Assembly: GCF_021531975.1 (NCBI RefSeq) | Contig: NZ_JAFBIY010000012.1 | Span: forward strand, 1-47,371 | DNA from: Faecalicatena contorta | GTDB taxonomy: Bacteria > Bacillota > Clostridia > Lachnospirales > Lachnospiraceae | Reading direction: 5' to 3' | Length of the DNA: 47,371 nucleotides | Shown here: in pieces, positions 35,633 to 45,088 of the stretch | Layout: every line of letters starts with the position of its first letter | Position numbering within the stretch: the first letter of the stretch is position 1 | Position numbers and translations under genes: made by a program | The notes under the pieces: generated by a model | Told to the model about the DNA's origin: nothing | Database searches by the model: none | Seen by the model: only the letters and a program-made list of their open reading frames with translations

Positions 35633-37081
35633 TTATCTAAAAAACACAAGTGTATCCAGCAAAAACACCGGAACAAGTACCGACAGTGACCAAAGCATAT
35701 ATCCAAAGAATGACGGCATACGGATACCATTTTCATCTGAAATCGCCTTTACCATGAAGTTCGGCGCATTACCGATATAGGTATTTGCTCCCATAAATAC
35801 CGCTCCACAGGAAATTGCAAGAAGCATTCCTTCCGGAACCGTGCCAAGCACTGTCATGATACCATTCTTAAAGCCCATGACTCCTGCAGTTGTCAAAAAT
35901 ACCAGATACGTCGGCGTATTATCCAGAAAACTGGACAGTGCTCCTGTTACCCAGAACATCTCCAACGGTTCCGTAAGACCAAGTTCTGCACCCATACTCT
36001 TAAGAATCATCAGCGCCGGCTGCATCGTAATAAATATTCCAACAAATAACACTGCAACCTCCTGAATCGCACCCCACGTAAAGTGGTTCTTCTTTCGAAT
36101 CTCCGGACTACTTGTCCGAAAGGATAGAAATGCTGCCAGAAGGATAATTGCAATCTCAATAAGCGCCGGGAATCCTAATGTCACTTCACCAAAGATGTGA
36201 ATTCCCTTCACCGTTCCATCCGCATTCTTAAAACATGCAAGCTCCGGAAGGACACCGCTTAAAATAACCGCAGCAACAATCATTACAAGGAACACCAGAT
36301 TATGCAGTCCTTTAATGGATATCTTCGTACCCGGTCTGCTGATATCCGGCATTCGCCCCGTCGCAATATCCTTACAATATGCTCTTCTGTCTATCCAGTA
36401 AAACATAAACAGAAGTACAAGCATATTAAAAATGAGAACAGGAAACAAATGCAGGCTCCAGAAAAACGGAACACCTCTCGAAAATCCCATTAAAAGCGGC
36501 GGATCTCCAATCGGAGTCAGGCATCCACCTATATTGGATACCAGAAAAATAAAAAACACCATAATATGTGCCCTTCTTTTTCTCCATGCATTCATCTTAA
36601 TGACCGGACGAACCATGAGCATACTGGCTCCTGTTGTTCCAATCAAGCTGGAAAGAAGCGTGCCTACAGTAAGCAAGATCATATTTACTCTGGGAGAACC
36701 CGCAAGATCTCCTTCCATTGTAATATTACCTGCTACACAGAAAAGTCCAAACAGCAAAACAATAAACGTAAGATAATCGCCAATCAGACATTCCAGTACA
36801 GTCTCTGCCGCATGCCCTCCACCATACATATAAGTAAACGGAATCACAAACGCCAGAATACATATTAAAACCACATGTGGCTGATGCGACTCCCACCATG
36901 CCGGTCTGACAAGCGGCATAACTGCAATACACATCAAAAGCCCCGCAAAAGGAATACAGAGCCAAAGCGGCGGCACGATTACTTCCACGGCATGCGCCGA
37001 TGGCTCTGCCGCAAATGCCGTAGCCGGACTTGCCAGTATGGCACACATTAGCCCTGTTATAAAACAAATAACTCTCTTCAA
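35633..37081 (-). CDS. NhaD-like sodium:proton antiporter (CitMHS_2 type)
   Basis: A 482-residue ion transporter with about 11-12 membrane segments; GCLTPIGDPPLLMGF and SSLIGTTGASMLMVRP are typical of the NhaD/arsenite-type superfamily, and SSFLDNTPTYLVFL is the second half-motif. I choose the TTG at 37081 as start: AGGAGG lies seven bases upstream, and the first residues then form a signal-like helix (MKRVICFITGLMCAIL, then ATAFAAEP). An upstream ATG (37117) has no such site. First gene of the operon with the kinase-like gene and lrgAB. Confidence 0.85.
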   Translation of the reverse strand: MKRVICFITGLMCAILASPATAFAAEPSAHAVEVIVPPLWLCIPFAGLLMCIAVMPLVRPAWWESHQPHVVLICILAFVIPFTYMYGGGHAAETVLECLIGDYLTFIVLLFGLFCVAGNITMEGDLAGSPRVNMILLTVGTLLSSLIGTTGASMLMVRPVIKMNAWRKRRAHIMVFFIFLVSNIGGCLTPIGDPPLLMGFSRGVPFFWSLHLFPVLIFNMLVLLFMFYWIDRRAYCKDIATGRMPDISRPGTKISIKGLHNLVFLVMIVAAVILSGVLPELACFKNADGTVKGIHIFGEVTLGFPALIEIAIILLAAFLSFRTSSPEIRKKNHFTWGAIQEVAVLFVGIFITMQPALMILKSMGAELGLTEPLEMFWVTGALSSFLDNTPTYLVFLTTAGVMGFKNGIMTVLGTVPEGMLLAISCGAVFMGANTYIGNAPNFMVKAISDENGIRMPSFFGYMLWSLSVLVPVFLLDTLVFFR

Positions 37082-37204
37082 CTTTAGACCTCCTACTATC
37101 ATCAAGTACTTTTTCATGCTTAAAGAAAATCCTCAAATATAATACTCCCTTCTTATTCAAATGTCGAGGGTTAATTTGCGCTTTTCAACCTCATTGTACA
37201 ATAA

Positions 37205-37241
37205 AAAACCGGAAAACGTTGTTTTCAACGCTTCCCGGTTC
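37205..37241 (-). terminator. tRNA-Trp terminator
   Basis: On the minus strand, AACCGGGAAGCGTTG pairs with CAACGTTTTCCGGTT around a loop of A's, followed by T's. Located seven bases after the tRNA. Confidence 0.85.
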
Positions 37242-37247
37242 TTCCAC

Positions 37248-37318
37248 CAGGGGATGAGGGAATCGAACCCCCGCCAAAGGTTTTGGAGACCCCTATCATA
37301 CCACTTGACCAATCCCCT
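37248..37318 (-). tRNA. tRNA-Trp (CCA)
   Basis: A cloverleaf: acceptor AGGGGAT/ATCCCCT with G as discriminator base, D-loop GTGGTATG, anticodon loop CTCCAAA with anticodon CCA, T-loop TTCGATT. The CCA end is not encoded (GGTG follows). Length 71 bases. Confidence 0.93.
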
Positions 37319-37341
37319 ATATGCATTTGTCATACTTGTTA

Positions 37342-37371
37342 TTTATACCATATATCTCACGTTTTTGTCAA
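37342..37371 (-). promoter_or_regulatory. tRNA-Trp promoter
   Basis: A perfect TTGACA (37366-37371) and TATAAA (37342-37347) with an 18-base spacer, about 25 bases before the tRNA on the minus strand. Confidence 0.75.
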
Positions 37372-37382
37372 GCATTATTTTA

Positions 37383-37428
37383 CGAAAAACCAGAGATAAA
37401 CTCGTTCTCTCACAAGTTCATCTCTGGT
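37383..37428 (-). terminator. Terminator after the ECF S component gene
   Basis: A long stem ACCAGAGATGAACT with AGTTTATCTCTGGT (one G-U), then T5, 25 bases after the stop codon on the minus strand. It separates this gene from the tRNA. Confidence 0.88.
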
Positions 37429-37452
37429 CAAAATCCATTTATAGTATCATCA

Positions 37453-38112
37453 CTATTTCACTGAGGTCTGCACATTTCCCACAGGCATATTCATTCTCTT
37501 GAACACCTGAATCAGAACCTTACCAAGGGCAAGTACAAGTACTGCTGCCGCAATTGCCTCCGGAATACCAGATGCAGTCACAGTTCCCATAACAAGTCCC
37601 CATACAGCTGTAATAGCAACCTCTTTCGCCTCAGCGTACTGCTGAGCAAACAAAAGATAGATACTTCCCATAACAGTGACCGTATTTACCATAGAACCAA
37701 CAAATCCTACGACCGGAAGTGCGATCAGCTGATTTACATTGATTTTATGCAATAAGATCCACAGCCATCCTGCCGCAATACCAATCAGTATACGACATCC
37801 GATCGATATCCAGAGGGCTTTACATACACCCGGAATACCTGTCGTACTCATAAATGGTGAGAATGCAAAGGATAACAGTGTCGGTGCCATTGTGTTACTG
37901 ATGAGTGAGCATACACCGAATACAAATCCTAAAATTGCTCCTGCAGATGGTCCTAATAAAATTGCTCCGATGATTACCGGAATGTGTACAGTTGTCGCCT
38001 TAATAATCGGAAGCTGAATCATACCAAGCGGTGTATTCGCAAGTACGATAACAATCGCTGCCATAAGTGCAACACTTACCATCCAACGTGTGTCGTGTTT
38101 TCTTTCTTTCAT
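37453..38112 (-). CDS. ECF transporter S component
   Basis: A 219-residue membrane protein with about six segments, which binds a vitamin or other small substrate for the energy-coupling-factor transporter; the shared ATPases and T subunit are encoded elsewhere. It opens MKERKHDTRWMVSVALMAAI, then HIPVIIGAILLGPSAGAILG, the motif of ECF S components. The family is close to PanT-like pantothenate S components, but the substrate cannot be set; coaBC (pantothenate to CoA) lies about 7 kb away. AAGGAGG is upstream of the start. Confidence 0.88.
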   Translation of the reverse strand: MKERKHDTRWMVSVALMAAIVIVLANTPLGMIQLPIIKATTVHIPVIIGAILLGPSAGAILGFVFGVCSLISNTMAPTLLSFAFSPFMSTTGIPGVCKALWISIGCRILIGIAAGWLWILLHKINVNQLIALPVVGFVGSMVNTVTVMGSIYLLFAQQYAEAKEVAITAVWGLVMGTVTASGIPEAIAAAVLVLALGKVLIQVFKRMNMPVGNVQTSVK

Positions 38113-38171
38113 TATTCAATTCCTCCTTGTTATCATTCCCGTCACGCGGGATACAATACAATTACGGTGAC

Positions 38172-38200
38172 ATTATAACATTCTGACAATCATCGGACAA
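38172..38200 (-). promoter_or_regulatory. Promoter of the ECF S component gene
   Basis: TTGTCC (38195-38200) and TATAAT (38172-38177) on the minus strand, 17-base spacer. Just upstream, at 38212-38233, CATACAATCTG occurs twice in tandem. No riboswitch was recognised. Confidence 0.6.
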
Positions 38201-38238
38201 GTATTTCTTTTCATACAATCTGCATACAATCTGCCACG

Positions 38239-39750
38239 CTATAGATTGGAATATCCCATCAGGCTTTCATCTACAGCCCTGGCTGCTTCCCGCCCTTCAC
38301 GGATTGCCCACACAACAAGTGACTGCCCGCGATGCATATCCCCGGCTGTGAATACTCGGTCGGCACTTGTCTGATATGAACCTTCCGCTGTTGCAACATT
38401 TGTTCTGGCATTTACTTCTACGCCAAATGCTTTTGTCACATAGCTTTCACTTCCAAGGAACCCGGCTGCGATCAGCACCAGATCCGCCTTTACCTTGTAT
38501 TCACTTCCGGATACCTCTGCCATCATCATTCGCCCTGTCTTCTCGTCTTGTTTGGACTCCAGTTTCACAAGAACAGCTTCGCATATCTCGCCATCTTTAT
38601 TCTTAACAAATTCTTTGACTGTTGTCTGGTATACACGCGGGTCAGCTCCAAATACTGCCTTTGCCTCTTCCTGTCCATAATCCGTCTTACAGACACGCGG
38701 CCACTCCGGCCATGGATTCATCGGAGCACGTTCGTCCGGCGCCTTAGGCATCATCTCAATCTGCAGAACACTGGCAGCGCCATGCCGCATAGCTGTTCCT
38801 ACGCAGTCATTTCCCGTATCACCGCCTCCGATGACGATAACATGTTTTCCTTTTGCGGAAATATACGTCCCCTCTCTGGGCTGTCCGGCTCTTTCCTGCC
38901 CTTCCGAAACATTATTCCAGAGTGCCTTTGTCGTAGACTTCAGAAAATCTACTGCAAAACAGATTCCTTTCGCATCTCTTCCTTTCACCTTGATATCTCT
39001 TGGATTCGTTGCACCACAGGCAAGGATCACCCGGTCAAATTCCTTAAGAAGAGTCGCTGCCTTCTTATCTTTTCCTATATTGCAGCCTGTCACAAATGTG
39101 ATTCCTTCTTCTTCCATAATACGGATCTTCCGGTCAATGATCTGTTTCTCCAGCTTCATATTCGGAATGCCATAGCGCAGAAGCCCGCCCGGTTTATCCT
39201 CTCTTTCAAATACGGTCACCTGATGCCCCCTCCGGTTAAGAAGATCTGCTGCCGCAAGACCACTCGGTCCGCTTCCTACGACTGCTACCGTCTTGCCGGT
39301 ACGCACCTTTGGAGGATTTGCTTTTGCATATCCTACCTCATATGCATTTTCAATGATCGCATATTCATTTGCCTTCGTAGACACCGCATCTCCGTTCAGA
39401 TTACACGTACATGCCGCCTCACAGAGAGCCGGACACACTCTTGATGTAAATTCCGGAAAATTATTTGTCTTTTTTAATCTATGATACGCTTCTTTCCAGT
39501 TCCCGCGATACAAAAGGTCATTCCACTCCGGAACCAGATTGTGAAGCGGACATCCGCTTACCATTCCCATGAGCACCTGCCCGGACTGGCAAAATGGAAC
39601 ACCACACGCCATGCATCTGGCGCCCTGTTTTTTCTGTTCATCCTCGGACAGCGAAACATGGAACTCCAGATAATGTCTGATTCGTTTTTTCGGGTCTTCT
39701 GCCGGTTTATCCAACCTGTCATATTCTAAAAATCCTGTTGCTTTTCCCAC
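38239..39750 (-). CDS. gltD: Glutamate synthase, small subunit
   Basis: A 503-residue flavoprotein that passes electrons from NADPH to the large subunit. The N-terminal iron-sulfur region has RCMACGVPFCQSG and CPLHN, then FAD binding VAVVGSGPSGLAAADLLNRRG and the NADPH motif HVIVIGGGDTGNDCVG. The start is GTG with AGGAGG nine bases before, the binding site starting within the gltB stop. GltB lies just before in the same operon. Confidence 0.96.
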   Translation of the reverse strand: MGKATGFLEYDRLDKPAEDPKKRIRHYLEFHVSLSEDEQKKQGARCMACGVPFCQSGQVLMGMVSGCPLHNLVPEWNDLLYRGNWKEAYHRLKKTNNFPEFTSRVCPALCEAACTCNLNGDAVSTKANEYAIIENAYEVGYAKANPPKVRTGKTVAVVGSGPSGLAAADLLNRRGHQVTVFEREDKPGGLLRYGIPNMKLEKQIIDRKIRIMEEEGITFVTGCNIGKDKKAATLLKEFDRVILACGATNPRDIKVKGRDAKGICFAVDFLKSTTKALWNNVSEGQERAGQPREGTYISAKGKHVIVIGGGDTGNDCVGTAMRHGAASVLQIEMMPKAPDERAPMNPWPEWPRVCKTDYGQEEAKAVFGADPRVYQTTVKEFVKNKDGEICEAVLVKLESKQDEKTGRMMMAEVSGSEYKVKADLVLIAAGFLGSESYVTKAFGVEVNARTNVATAEGSYQTSADRVFTAGDMHRGQSLVVWAIREGREAARAVDESLMGYSNL

Positions 39751-39762
39751 TTTTACTCCCTC

Positions 39763-42700
39763 CTATCTTCTGCCTTTGCTTGCATAAAATGCTTCAATTT
39801 TTGCCTCTTCGCTTCCCATACCCATCTCTTCCATCTGAAGAATGGCTGTCATCATCCGCTCATAGTCAATAGGGATAATTTTCTTAAATTTCGGCAGATA
39901 TTCCGTAAAGTGATTCAAAATCTCCTTACCGATCTCGGAGTTCGTAGCGGCCACATGCTCCTGAACCATTTCTTTCAGCTCATTCACATCTGTCTTAGCG
40001 GTAATGTGTTCTATATTCACAAGCTGTTTATTTACCTTCATATACAGATCATTATCCATATCCAGAACATAGGCAACTCCACCACTCATACCAGCAGCAA
40101 AGTTCTTACCTGTCCTTCCAAGGACAGCCACACGGCCACCGGTCATATATTCACATCCATGGTCTCCTACACCTTCCACAACAGCAGTAGCTCCCGAATT
40201 ACGTACCGCAAAACGTTCACCGGCAACACCATTTATAAATGCCTTTCCGCTTGTTGCACCATAAAGTGCTACATTTCCTATGATAATATTTTCATTCTGT
40301 TTGTATTTCACACCCTTCGGCGGATAAACAATGAGTTTTCCACCCGAAAGGCCTTTGCCAAAGTAATCGTTACTGTCGCCTACAAGCTCCAATGTCAGTC
40401 CTGCAGGAATAAATGCACCAAATGACTGACCACCGGCGCCATTACACCTTACAACATAAGAATCCTCTTCCAGCCCTTCCGGATATCTTCTCGTAATTTC
40501 CGAACCGAAAATTGTACCAAATGTTCGATTCACATTGCTTACCTCTACAGAGATGCTCTTCTTCTGCTTCTTTTCAAGAGCTGGCAGAAGGCGTGCTGTC
40601 AGCACCTTCTCATCCAGCGTTTTTTCCAGTTCGAAATCATACGCTTTCTTTGGATCGAAAATGACCGGTCTTTCAGAACCTTCATAAGCATTATATAAAA
40701 TCTGGCTCAGATCCAGTGTGGAAGCTTTGTCCGATTCCGGCATCTCTTTTACACGCAGGAATTCAGTTCGTCCCACCAGTTCATCTACCGTACGGACACC
40801 CAGTCTCGCCATATATTCTCTTAAGTTCTCAGCAATAAACCGCATAAAATTGATGACATACTCCGGCTTTCCTGTAAATCTCTTCCGAAGTTCCGGATTC
40901 TGTGTCGCTACTCCTACCGGACATGTATCCAGATTGCAGACACGCATCATAACACATCCCAGCGTTACGAGCGGAGCTGTCGCAAAGCCAAATTCCTCTG
41001 CTCCCAGGATTGCCGCAATAGCCACATCACGTCCACTCATCAGCTTACCATCGGTCTCAATACGCACCCGTTCTCTTAAGCCATTCTGAATCAATGTCTG
41101 ATGCGTCTCGGCAAGCCCAAGCTCCCACGGAAGCCCTGCATTATGAATGGAACTCTTTGGAGCCGCTCCGGTACCTCCATCATAACCAGATATCAGGATA
41201 ACTCCGGCTCCTGCTTTTGCCACACCGGCTGCAACTGTACCGACACCGGCTTCTGATACAAGCTTGACAGAAATCCTTGCGTTTTTGTTTGCATTTTTAC
41301 AGTCATAGATCAGCTGTGCAAGATCCTCTATCGAATAAATATCATGATGCGGCGGCGGGGATATAAGACTCACACCTGGCGTAGAATGTCTTGTCTTTGC
41401 AATCCACGGATAAACCTTTCCGCCCGGCAGATGTCCACCTTCTCCTGGTTTCGCGCCCTGCGCCATTTTAATCTGTATCTCTTTTGCACTGACCAGATAT
41501 CTTGACGTCACGCCAAAACGCCCGGAAGCAACCTGCTTAATTGCAGAACAGCGGTCCGTATCCAGTCGTTCGATTTCTTCTCCGCCTTCTCCACTGTTTG
41601 ATTTGCCATGAAGACGGTTCATTGCGATCGCCAGGGTCTCATGTGCTTCTTTGGAAATAGAACCATAGGACATTGCTCCTGTCTTAAACCTGGTCACAAT
41701 ACTGTCTACACTCTCTACTTCATCAATCGGAATTCCTTTTTCCGGATAATTAAATTCCAGCTGACCCCTCAGATTAATCTTTGCTCCTTCTGCATCAACC
41801 ATTTCTGTATATTTTTTAAACAGTTCATAATCGCCTCTTCTTGTGGACTGCTGCAGCATATGAATCGTACACGGATTATACAGATGCTCTTCGCCTCCAC
41901 TCTTTGACTTATGCTGTCCCACACTTTCTAATGTCAGATCAACCTCCAGACCAAGCGGGTCAAACGCCTGAGAATGTCGCGCCTTATAATCTTCCGCAAT
42001 CTCTTCGATTCCAATTCCTCCGATACGGCTTACCGTATCCGTAAAATACTGTTCAATAAATGATTCCTTCAGGCCAAGTGCTTCAAATATCTTTGCTCCC
42101 TGATAAGACTGAATTGTAGAAATTCCCATCTTGGATGCAATTTTCACGATACCGTGCAAAACTGCATCGTTATAATCATCTACAGCTGCATAATAATCTT
42201 TTTCCAGCATATCAGAATCAATCAGCTGCTTGATTGTCTCATGTGCCAGATACGGATTAATCGCACAGGCACCATAACCAAGCAATGTTGCAAAATGATG
42301 CACTTCTCTCGGTTCTCCACTTTCCAATATCATCGCAACAGAAGTACGTTTTTTCGTCCTTACAAGATGTTGCTGCAGACCTGAAACTGCAAGAAGTGAC
42401 GGAATTGCCATATGATATTCATCTACACCTCTGTCTGAGAGAATCAGGATATTGGCACCTTCGCGGATTGCCCTGTCTGCTTCAATATATAGATAATCCA
42501 TCGCCTTTTCCAGACTGGAATTCTTATAATAGGTAATCGGGATAAGGGATACCTTAAATCCTTCTTCTTTCATACAGCGTATTTTCATAAGATCTGTATT
42601 CGTCAGAATCGGATTATGTACCTTCAATACTTTACAGTTTTCCGCTTTCTCTTCCAGAAGATTTCCATCTTTACCAATATAAACTGTTGTAGAAGTAACG

Positions 42701-44307
42701 ACCTCTTCACGGATCGCATCAATCGGCGGATTCGTTACCTGCGCAAAAAGCTGCTTAAAATAGGCAAAAAGATTCTGGTGCTGTCTGGAAAGAACTGCAA
42801 TAGGTGCATCGATACCCATGGCTGCCGTAGCTTCCGAACCATTCTTTGCCATATTTAAAATAGAACTTTTTACTTCTTCATAAGAATATCCAAATGCCTT
42901 TTGCAGTCTCTGGCACTCTTCTTCCGCATATGACGGCACCTTTTCATTCGGGATCTTAAGATCATGAAGCTCGACCAGATTGCTATCCAGCCATTCTCCA
43001 TATGGCTCCCGACTCGCATACATCTCTTTTAACTCATCGTCATCAATCACCCTTCCACGAATGGTATCCACAAGTAACATCTTGCCCGGATGGAGACGTT
43101 CCTTTACCACAATTCTGGAAGGATCAATATCCAGTACTCCTACCTCTGAGGATAATATGAGCGTATCATCATCAGTAATGTAATATCTGGATGGACGCAG
43201 ACCATTTCTGTCAAGCACTGCCCCCATACAGTCTCCATCGGAGAACAAAATAGAAGCAGGGCCATCCCATGGCTCCATCATGGTCGCATAATATTGATAG
43301 AAATCTTTTTTCTTCTGAGACAGATTTTTATTATTTGCCCATGGCTCTGGAATTGCTATCATAACCGCAAGGGGAAGCTCCATTCCACTCATGACCATGA
43401 ACTCGATCGCATTATCCAGCATGGCAGAATCAGAGCCTGAAATATTAATAGCCGGGAGAACCTTATGTAGTTCTCCTTTCAAATATTCTGATTCCATATT
43501 TTCTTCCCTTGCCCGCATCTTATCCGCATTACCGCGAATCGTATTGATCTCTCCATTATGTACGATAAAACGATTCGGATGCGCTCTTTCCCAGCTTGGG
43601 TTCGTATTCGTACTGAAACGGGAATGTACAAGCGCAATCGCAGATTCATAATCTTTATCCTGCAGATCCTCAAAGAAAGAACGAAGCTGTCCTACCAGGA
43701 ACATTCCCTTGTATGCGATCGTCCTGCTGGATAAGGATGCCACATATGTATCGTCACTGCTCTGCTCAAAAATCCGGCGCACAACATACAGACGTCTGTC
43801 AAAATCAATCCCCTGACTTACCTGTGCCGGACGTTCAATAAATCCCTGCATGATACACGGCATACATTCTCTGGCTCTGCTTCCAAGAACCTCTGGTTTA
43901 ACCGGTACTTCTCTCCATCCAAGGAATTTCATACCTTCCTTCTCGACAATAACTTTAAAAATATTCTTTGCCTGGTTTCTCTTTAATTCGTCCTGCGGGA
44001 AGAAAAACATGCCCACACCATAATCTCTTTCAGAACGTAAAAAGATGCCGAGAGGTTGACAGACTTTAGAGAAGAATCTGTGAGATATCTGTAATAAGAT
44101 TCCTACTCCATCTCCTGTCTTACCTTCGGCATCTTTGCCCGCTCTATGCTCCAAGTTTTCTACAATTTTCAATGCATTTGCCACCGTATCATGACTTTTG
44201 CATCCTTTAATATTAATTATCGCACCAATACCGCAGTTATCGTGTTCGAACTGCTCTCGATAAAGTCCCTGCGGCTGTTTTACCTTTCTTTCTTCCAAAC
44301 AACCCAT
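39763..44307 (-). CDS. gltB: Glutamate synthase, large subunit
   Basis: The 1514-residue large subunit moves the amide of glutamine to 2-oxoglutarate. The glutaminase domain begins with C25 in HDNCGIGA, after a leader of 24 residues removed in the mature enzyme. The FMN synthase domain and a 3Fe-4S site (CVMMRVCNLDTCPVGVA) follow, then the C-terminal GXGXG domain. The full size shows no truncation. The annotated ATG sits only one base after AAAGGA; the TTG at 44298, nine bases after it, is an alternative. The promoter lies close upstream. Confidence 0.96.
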   Translation of the reverse strand: MGCLEERKVKQPQGLYREQFEHDNCGIGAIINIKGCKSHDTVANALKIVENLEHRAGKDAEGKTGDGVGILLQISHRFFSKVCQPLGIFLRSERDYGVGMFFFPQDELKRNQAKNIFKVIVEKEGMKFLGWREVPVKPEVLGSRARECMPCIMQGFIERPAQVSQGIDFDRRLYVVRRIFEQSSDDTYVASLSSRTIAYKGMFLVGQLRSFFEDLQDKDYESAIALVHSRFSTNTNPSWERAHPNRFIVHNGEINTIRGNADKMRAREENMESEYLKGELHKVLPAINISGSDSAMLDNAIEFMVMSGMELPLAVMIAIPEPWANNKNLSQKKKDFYQYYATMMEPWDGPASILFSDGDCMGAVLDRNGLRPSRYYITDDDTLILSSEVGVLDIDPSRIVVKERLHPGKMLLVDTIRGRVIDDDELKEMYASREPYGEWLDSNLVELHDLKIPNEKVPSYAEEECQRLQKAFGYSYEEVKSSILNMAKNGSEATAAMGIDAPIAVLSRQHQNLFAYFKQLFAQVTNPPIDAIREEVVTSTTVYIGKDGNLLEEKAENCKVLKVHNPILTNTDLMKIRCMKEEGFKVSLIPITYYKNSSLEKAMDYLYIEADRAIREGANILILSDRGVDEYHMAIPSLLAVSGLQQHLVRTKKRTSVAMILESGEPREVHHFATLLGYGACAINPYLAHETIKQLIDSDMLEKDYYAAVDDYNDAVLHGIVKIASKMGISTIQSYQGAKIFEALGLKESFIEQYFTDTVSRIGGIGIEEIAEDYKARHSQAFDPLGLEVDLTLESVGQHKSKSGGEEHLYNPCTIHMLQQSTRRGDYELFKKYTEMVDAEGAKINLRGQLEFNYPEKGIPIDEVESVDSIVTRFKTGAMSYGSISKEAHETLAIAMNRLHGKSNSGEGGEEIERLDTDRCSAIKQVASGRFGVTSRYLVSAKEIQIKMAQGAKPGEGGHLPGGKVYPWIAKTRHSTPGVSLISPPPHHDIYSIEDLAQLIYDCKNANKNARISVKLVSEAGVGTVAAGVAKAGAGVILISGYDGGTGAAPKSSIHNAGLPWELGLAETHQTLIQNGLRERVRIETDGKLMSGRDVAIAAILGAEEFGFATAPLVTLGCVMMRVCNLDTCPVGVATQNPELRKRFTGKPEYVINFMRFIAENLREYMARLGVRTVDELVGRTEFLRVKEMPESDKASTLDLSQILYNAYEGSERPVIFDPKKAYDFELEKTLDEKVLTARLLPALEKKQKKSISVEVSNVNRTFGTIFGSEITRRYPEGLEEDSYVVRCNGAGGQSFGAFIPAGLTLELVGDSNDYFGKGLSGGKLIVYPPKGVKYKQNENIIIGNVALYGATSGKAFINGVAGERFAVRNSGATAVVEGVGDHGCEYMTGGRVAVLGRTGKNFAAGMSGGVAYVLDMDNDLYMKVNKQLVNIEHITAKTDVNELKEMVQEHVAATNSEIGKEILNHFTEYLPKFKKIIPIDYERMMTAILQMEEMGMGSEEAKIEAFYASKGRR

Positions 44308-44330
44308 TCCTTTCCGTTATTTTTTTAACT

Positions 44331-44359
44331 AATATACACCACTTTCTATGAATTGTAAA
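44331..44359 (-). promoter_or_regulatory. gltB promoter
   Basis: TTTACA (44354-44359) and TATATT (44331-44336) on the minus strand, 17-base spacer, with the start of transcription close to the AAAGGA. Confidence 0.65.
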
Positions 44360-44371
44360 GAAGAAGTTGCA

Positions 44372-44944
44372 TTATATAATTGATGATAAAAATGTAGAAA
44401 TCAACTTTTCTGCATCTATCTGTTCTGGTTTTTCTCCTATATTTTCTACCGTACATGCCAATATCCCACCGTTATCCAATGTCGTCCAGATTCGGCATCC
44501 TTCCAGCTCTTCCATAGAATAATTGAAATATGACCACTCTTTTCCGCCTTCGGAAAGCGTCAGAATATCTTCTGTCATCTCTTCGTCTGTATTCGCACTG
44601 AGCAGATAATCGACTTCAGCAATCATACTCTGCGCCACCTCATTTTCTGACTCTGTACGAAGGCTCAGATTCAACTGTGTACTTATGCTTTCCGCCTTTT
44701 TTTCAAAAGAACGCATGGTCTCAGATGAATATTCGCTCTCCTCATATCCGTCTCCAACCTTCAGCTCAATACTTACACTTCCGTCTTCGGATGTAAGTGC
44801 ACATGTTGTTACATTATTTTTTTCTTTTTCCTCTGACTTCTCCTCAGTCTGTGTTGTTTCCTTCTCTTCTTCCTTTTTGTCTCCACAGCTTATCAAAGTC
44901 ATACTAAGTATCAATACAAGTCCGATCATCCATACCTTTTTCAT
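44372..44944 (-). CDS. Hypothetical lipoprotein
   Basis: A 190-residue exported lipoprotein: signal MKKVWMIGLVLILSMTLISC with lipobox LISC, followed by a charged Glu/Lys/Thr-rich linker (about residues 22-45) and a globular part (ELKVGDGYEESEYSSETM, LSEGGKEWSYFNYSM). No family is recognised. The start at 44944 has GAGG eight bases upstream. It is 64 bases upstream of gltB in the same direction, with no clear terminator in the gap. Confidence 0.8.
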   Translation of the reverse strand: MKKVWMIGLVLILSMTLISCGDKKEEEKETTQTEEKSEEKEKNNVTTCALTSEDGSVSIELKVGDGYEESEYSSETMRSFEKKAESISTQLNLSLRTESENEVAQSMIAEVDYLLSANTDEEMTEDILTLSEGGKEWSYFNYSMEELEGCRIWTTLDNGGILACTVENIGEKPEQIDAEKLISTFLSSII

Positions 44945-45027
44945 TTGTATATCCTCTTTTCTGTTTTTTTCACTATCCACATTTTAGCATGTGACTGCAG
45001 CAAAGTCTATTTTCTTTCGCTCCCTTC

Positions 45028-45056
45028 TTGAAACATCATCGAAAACACGCTATAGT
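45028..45056 (+). promoter_or_regulatory. coaBC promoter
   Basis: TTGAAA (45028-45033) and TATAGT (45051-45056), 17-base spacer, about 30 bases before the start. Confidence 0.7.
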
Positions 45057-45088
45057 GTTAATGAAAATATCTCTGAAAGGAAATGCTT

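Noticed and set aside
38548-39444. Rightward open frame of 298 codons opposite gltD
   Set aside because: Antisense to the conserved GltD coding sequence; composition and lack of a ribosome binding site point to a shadow frame.
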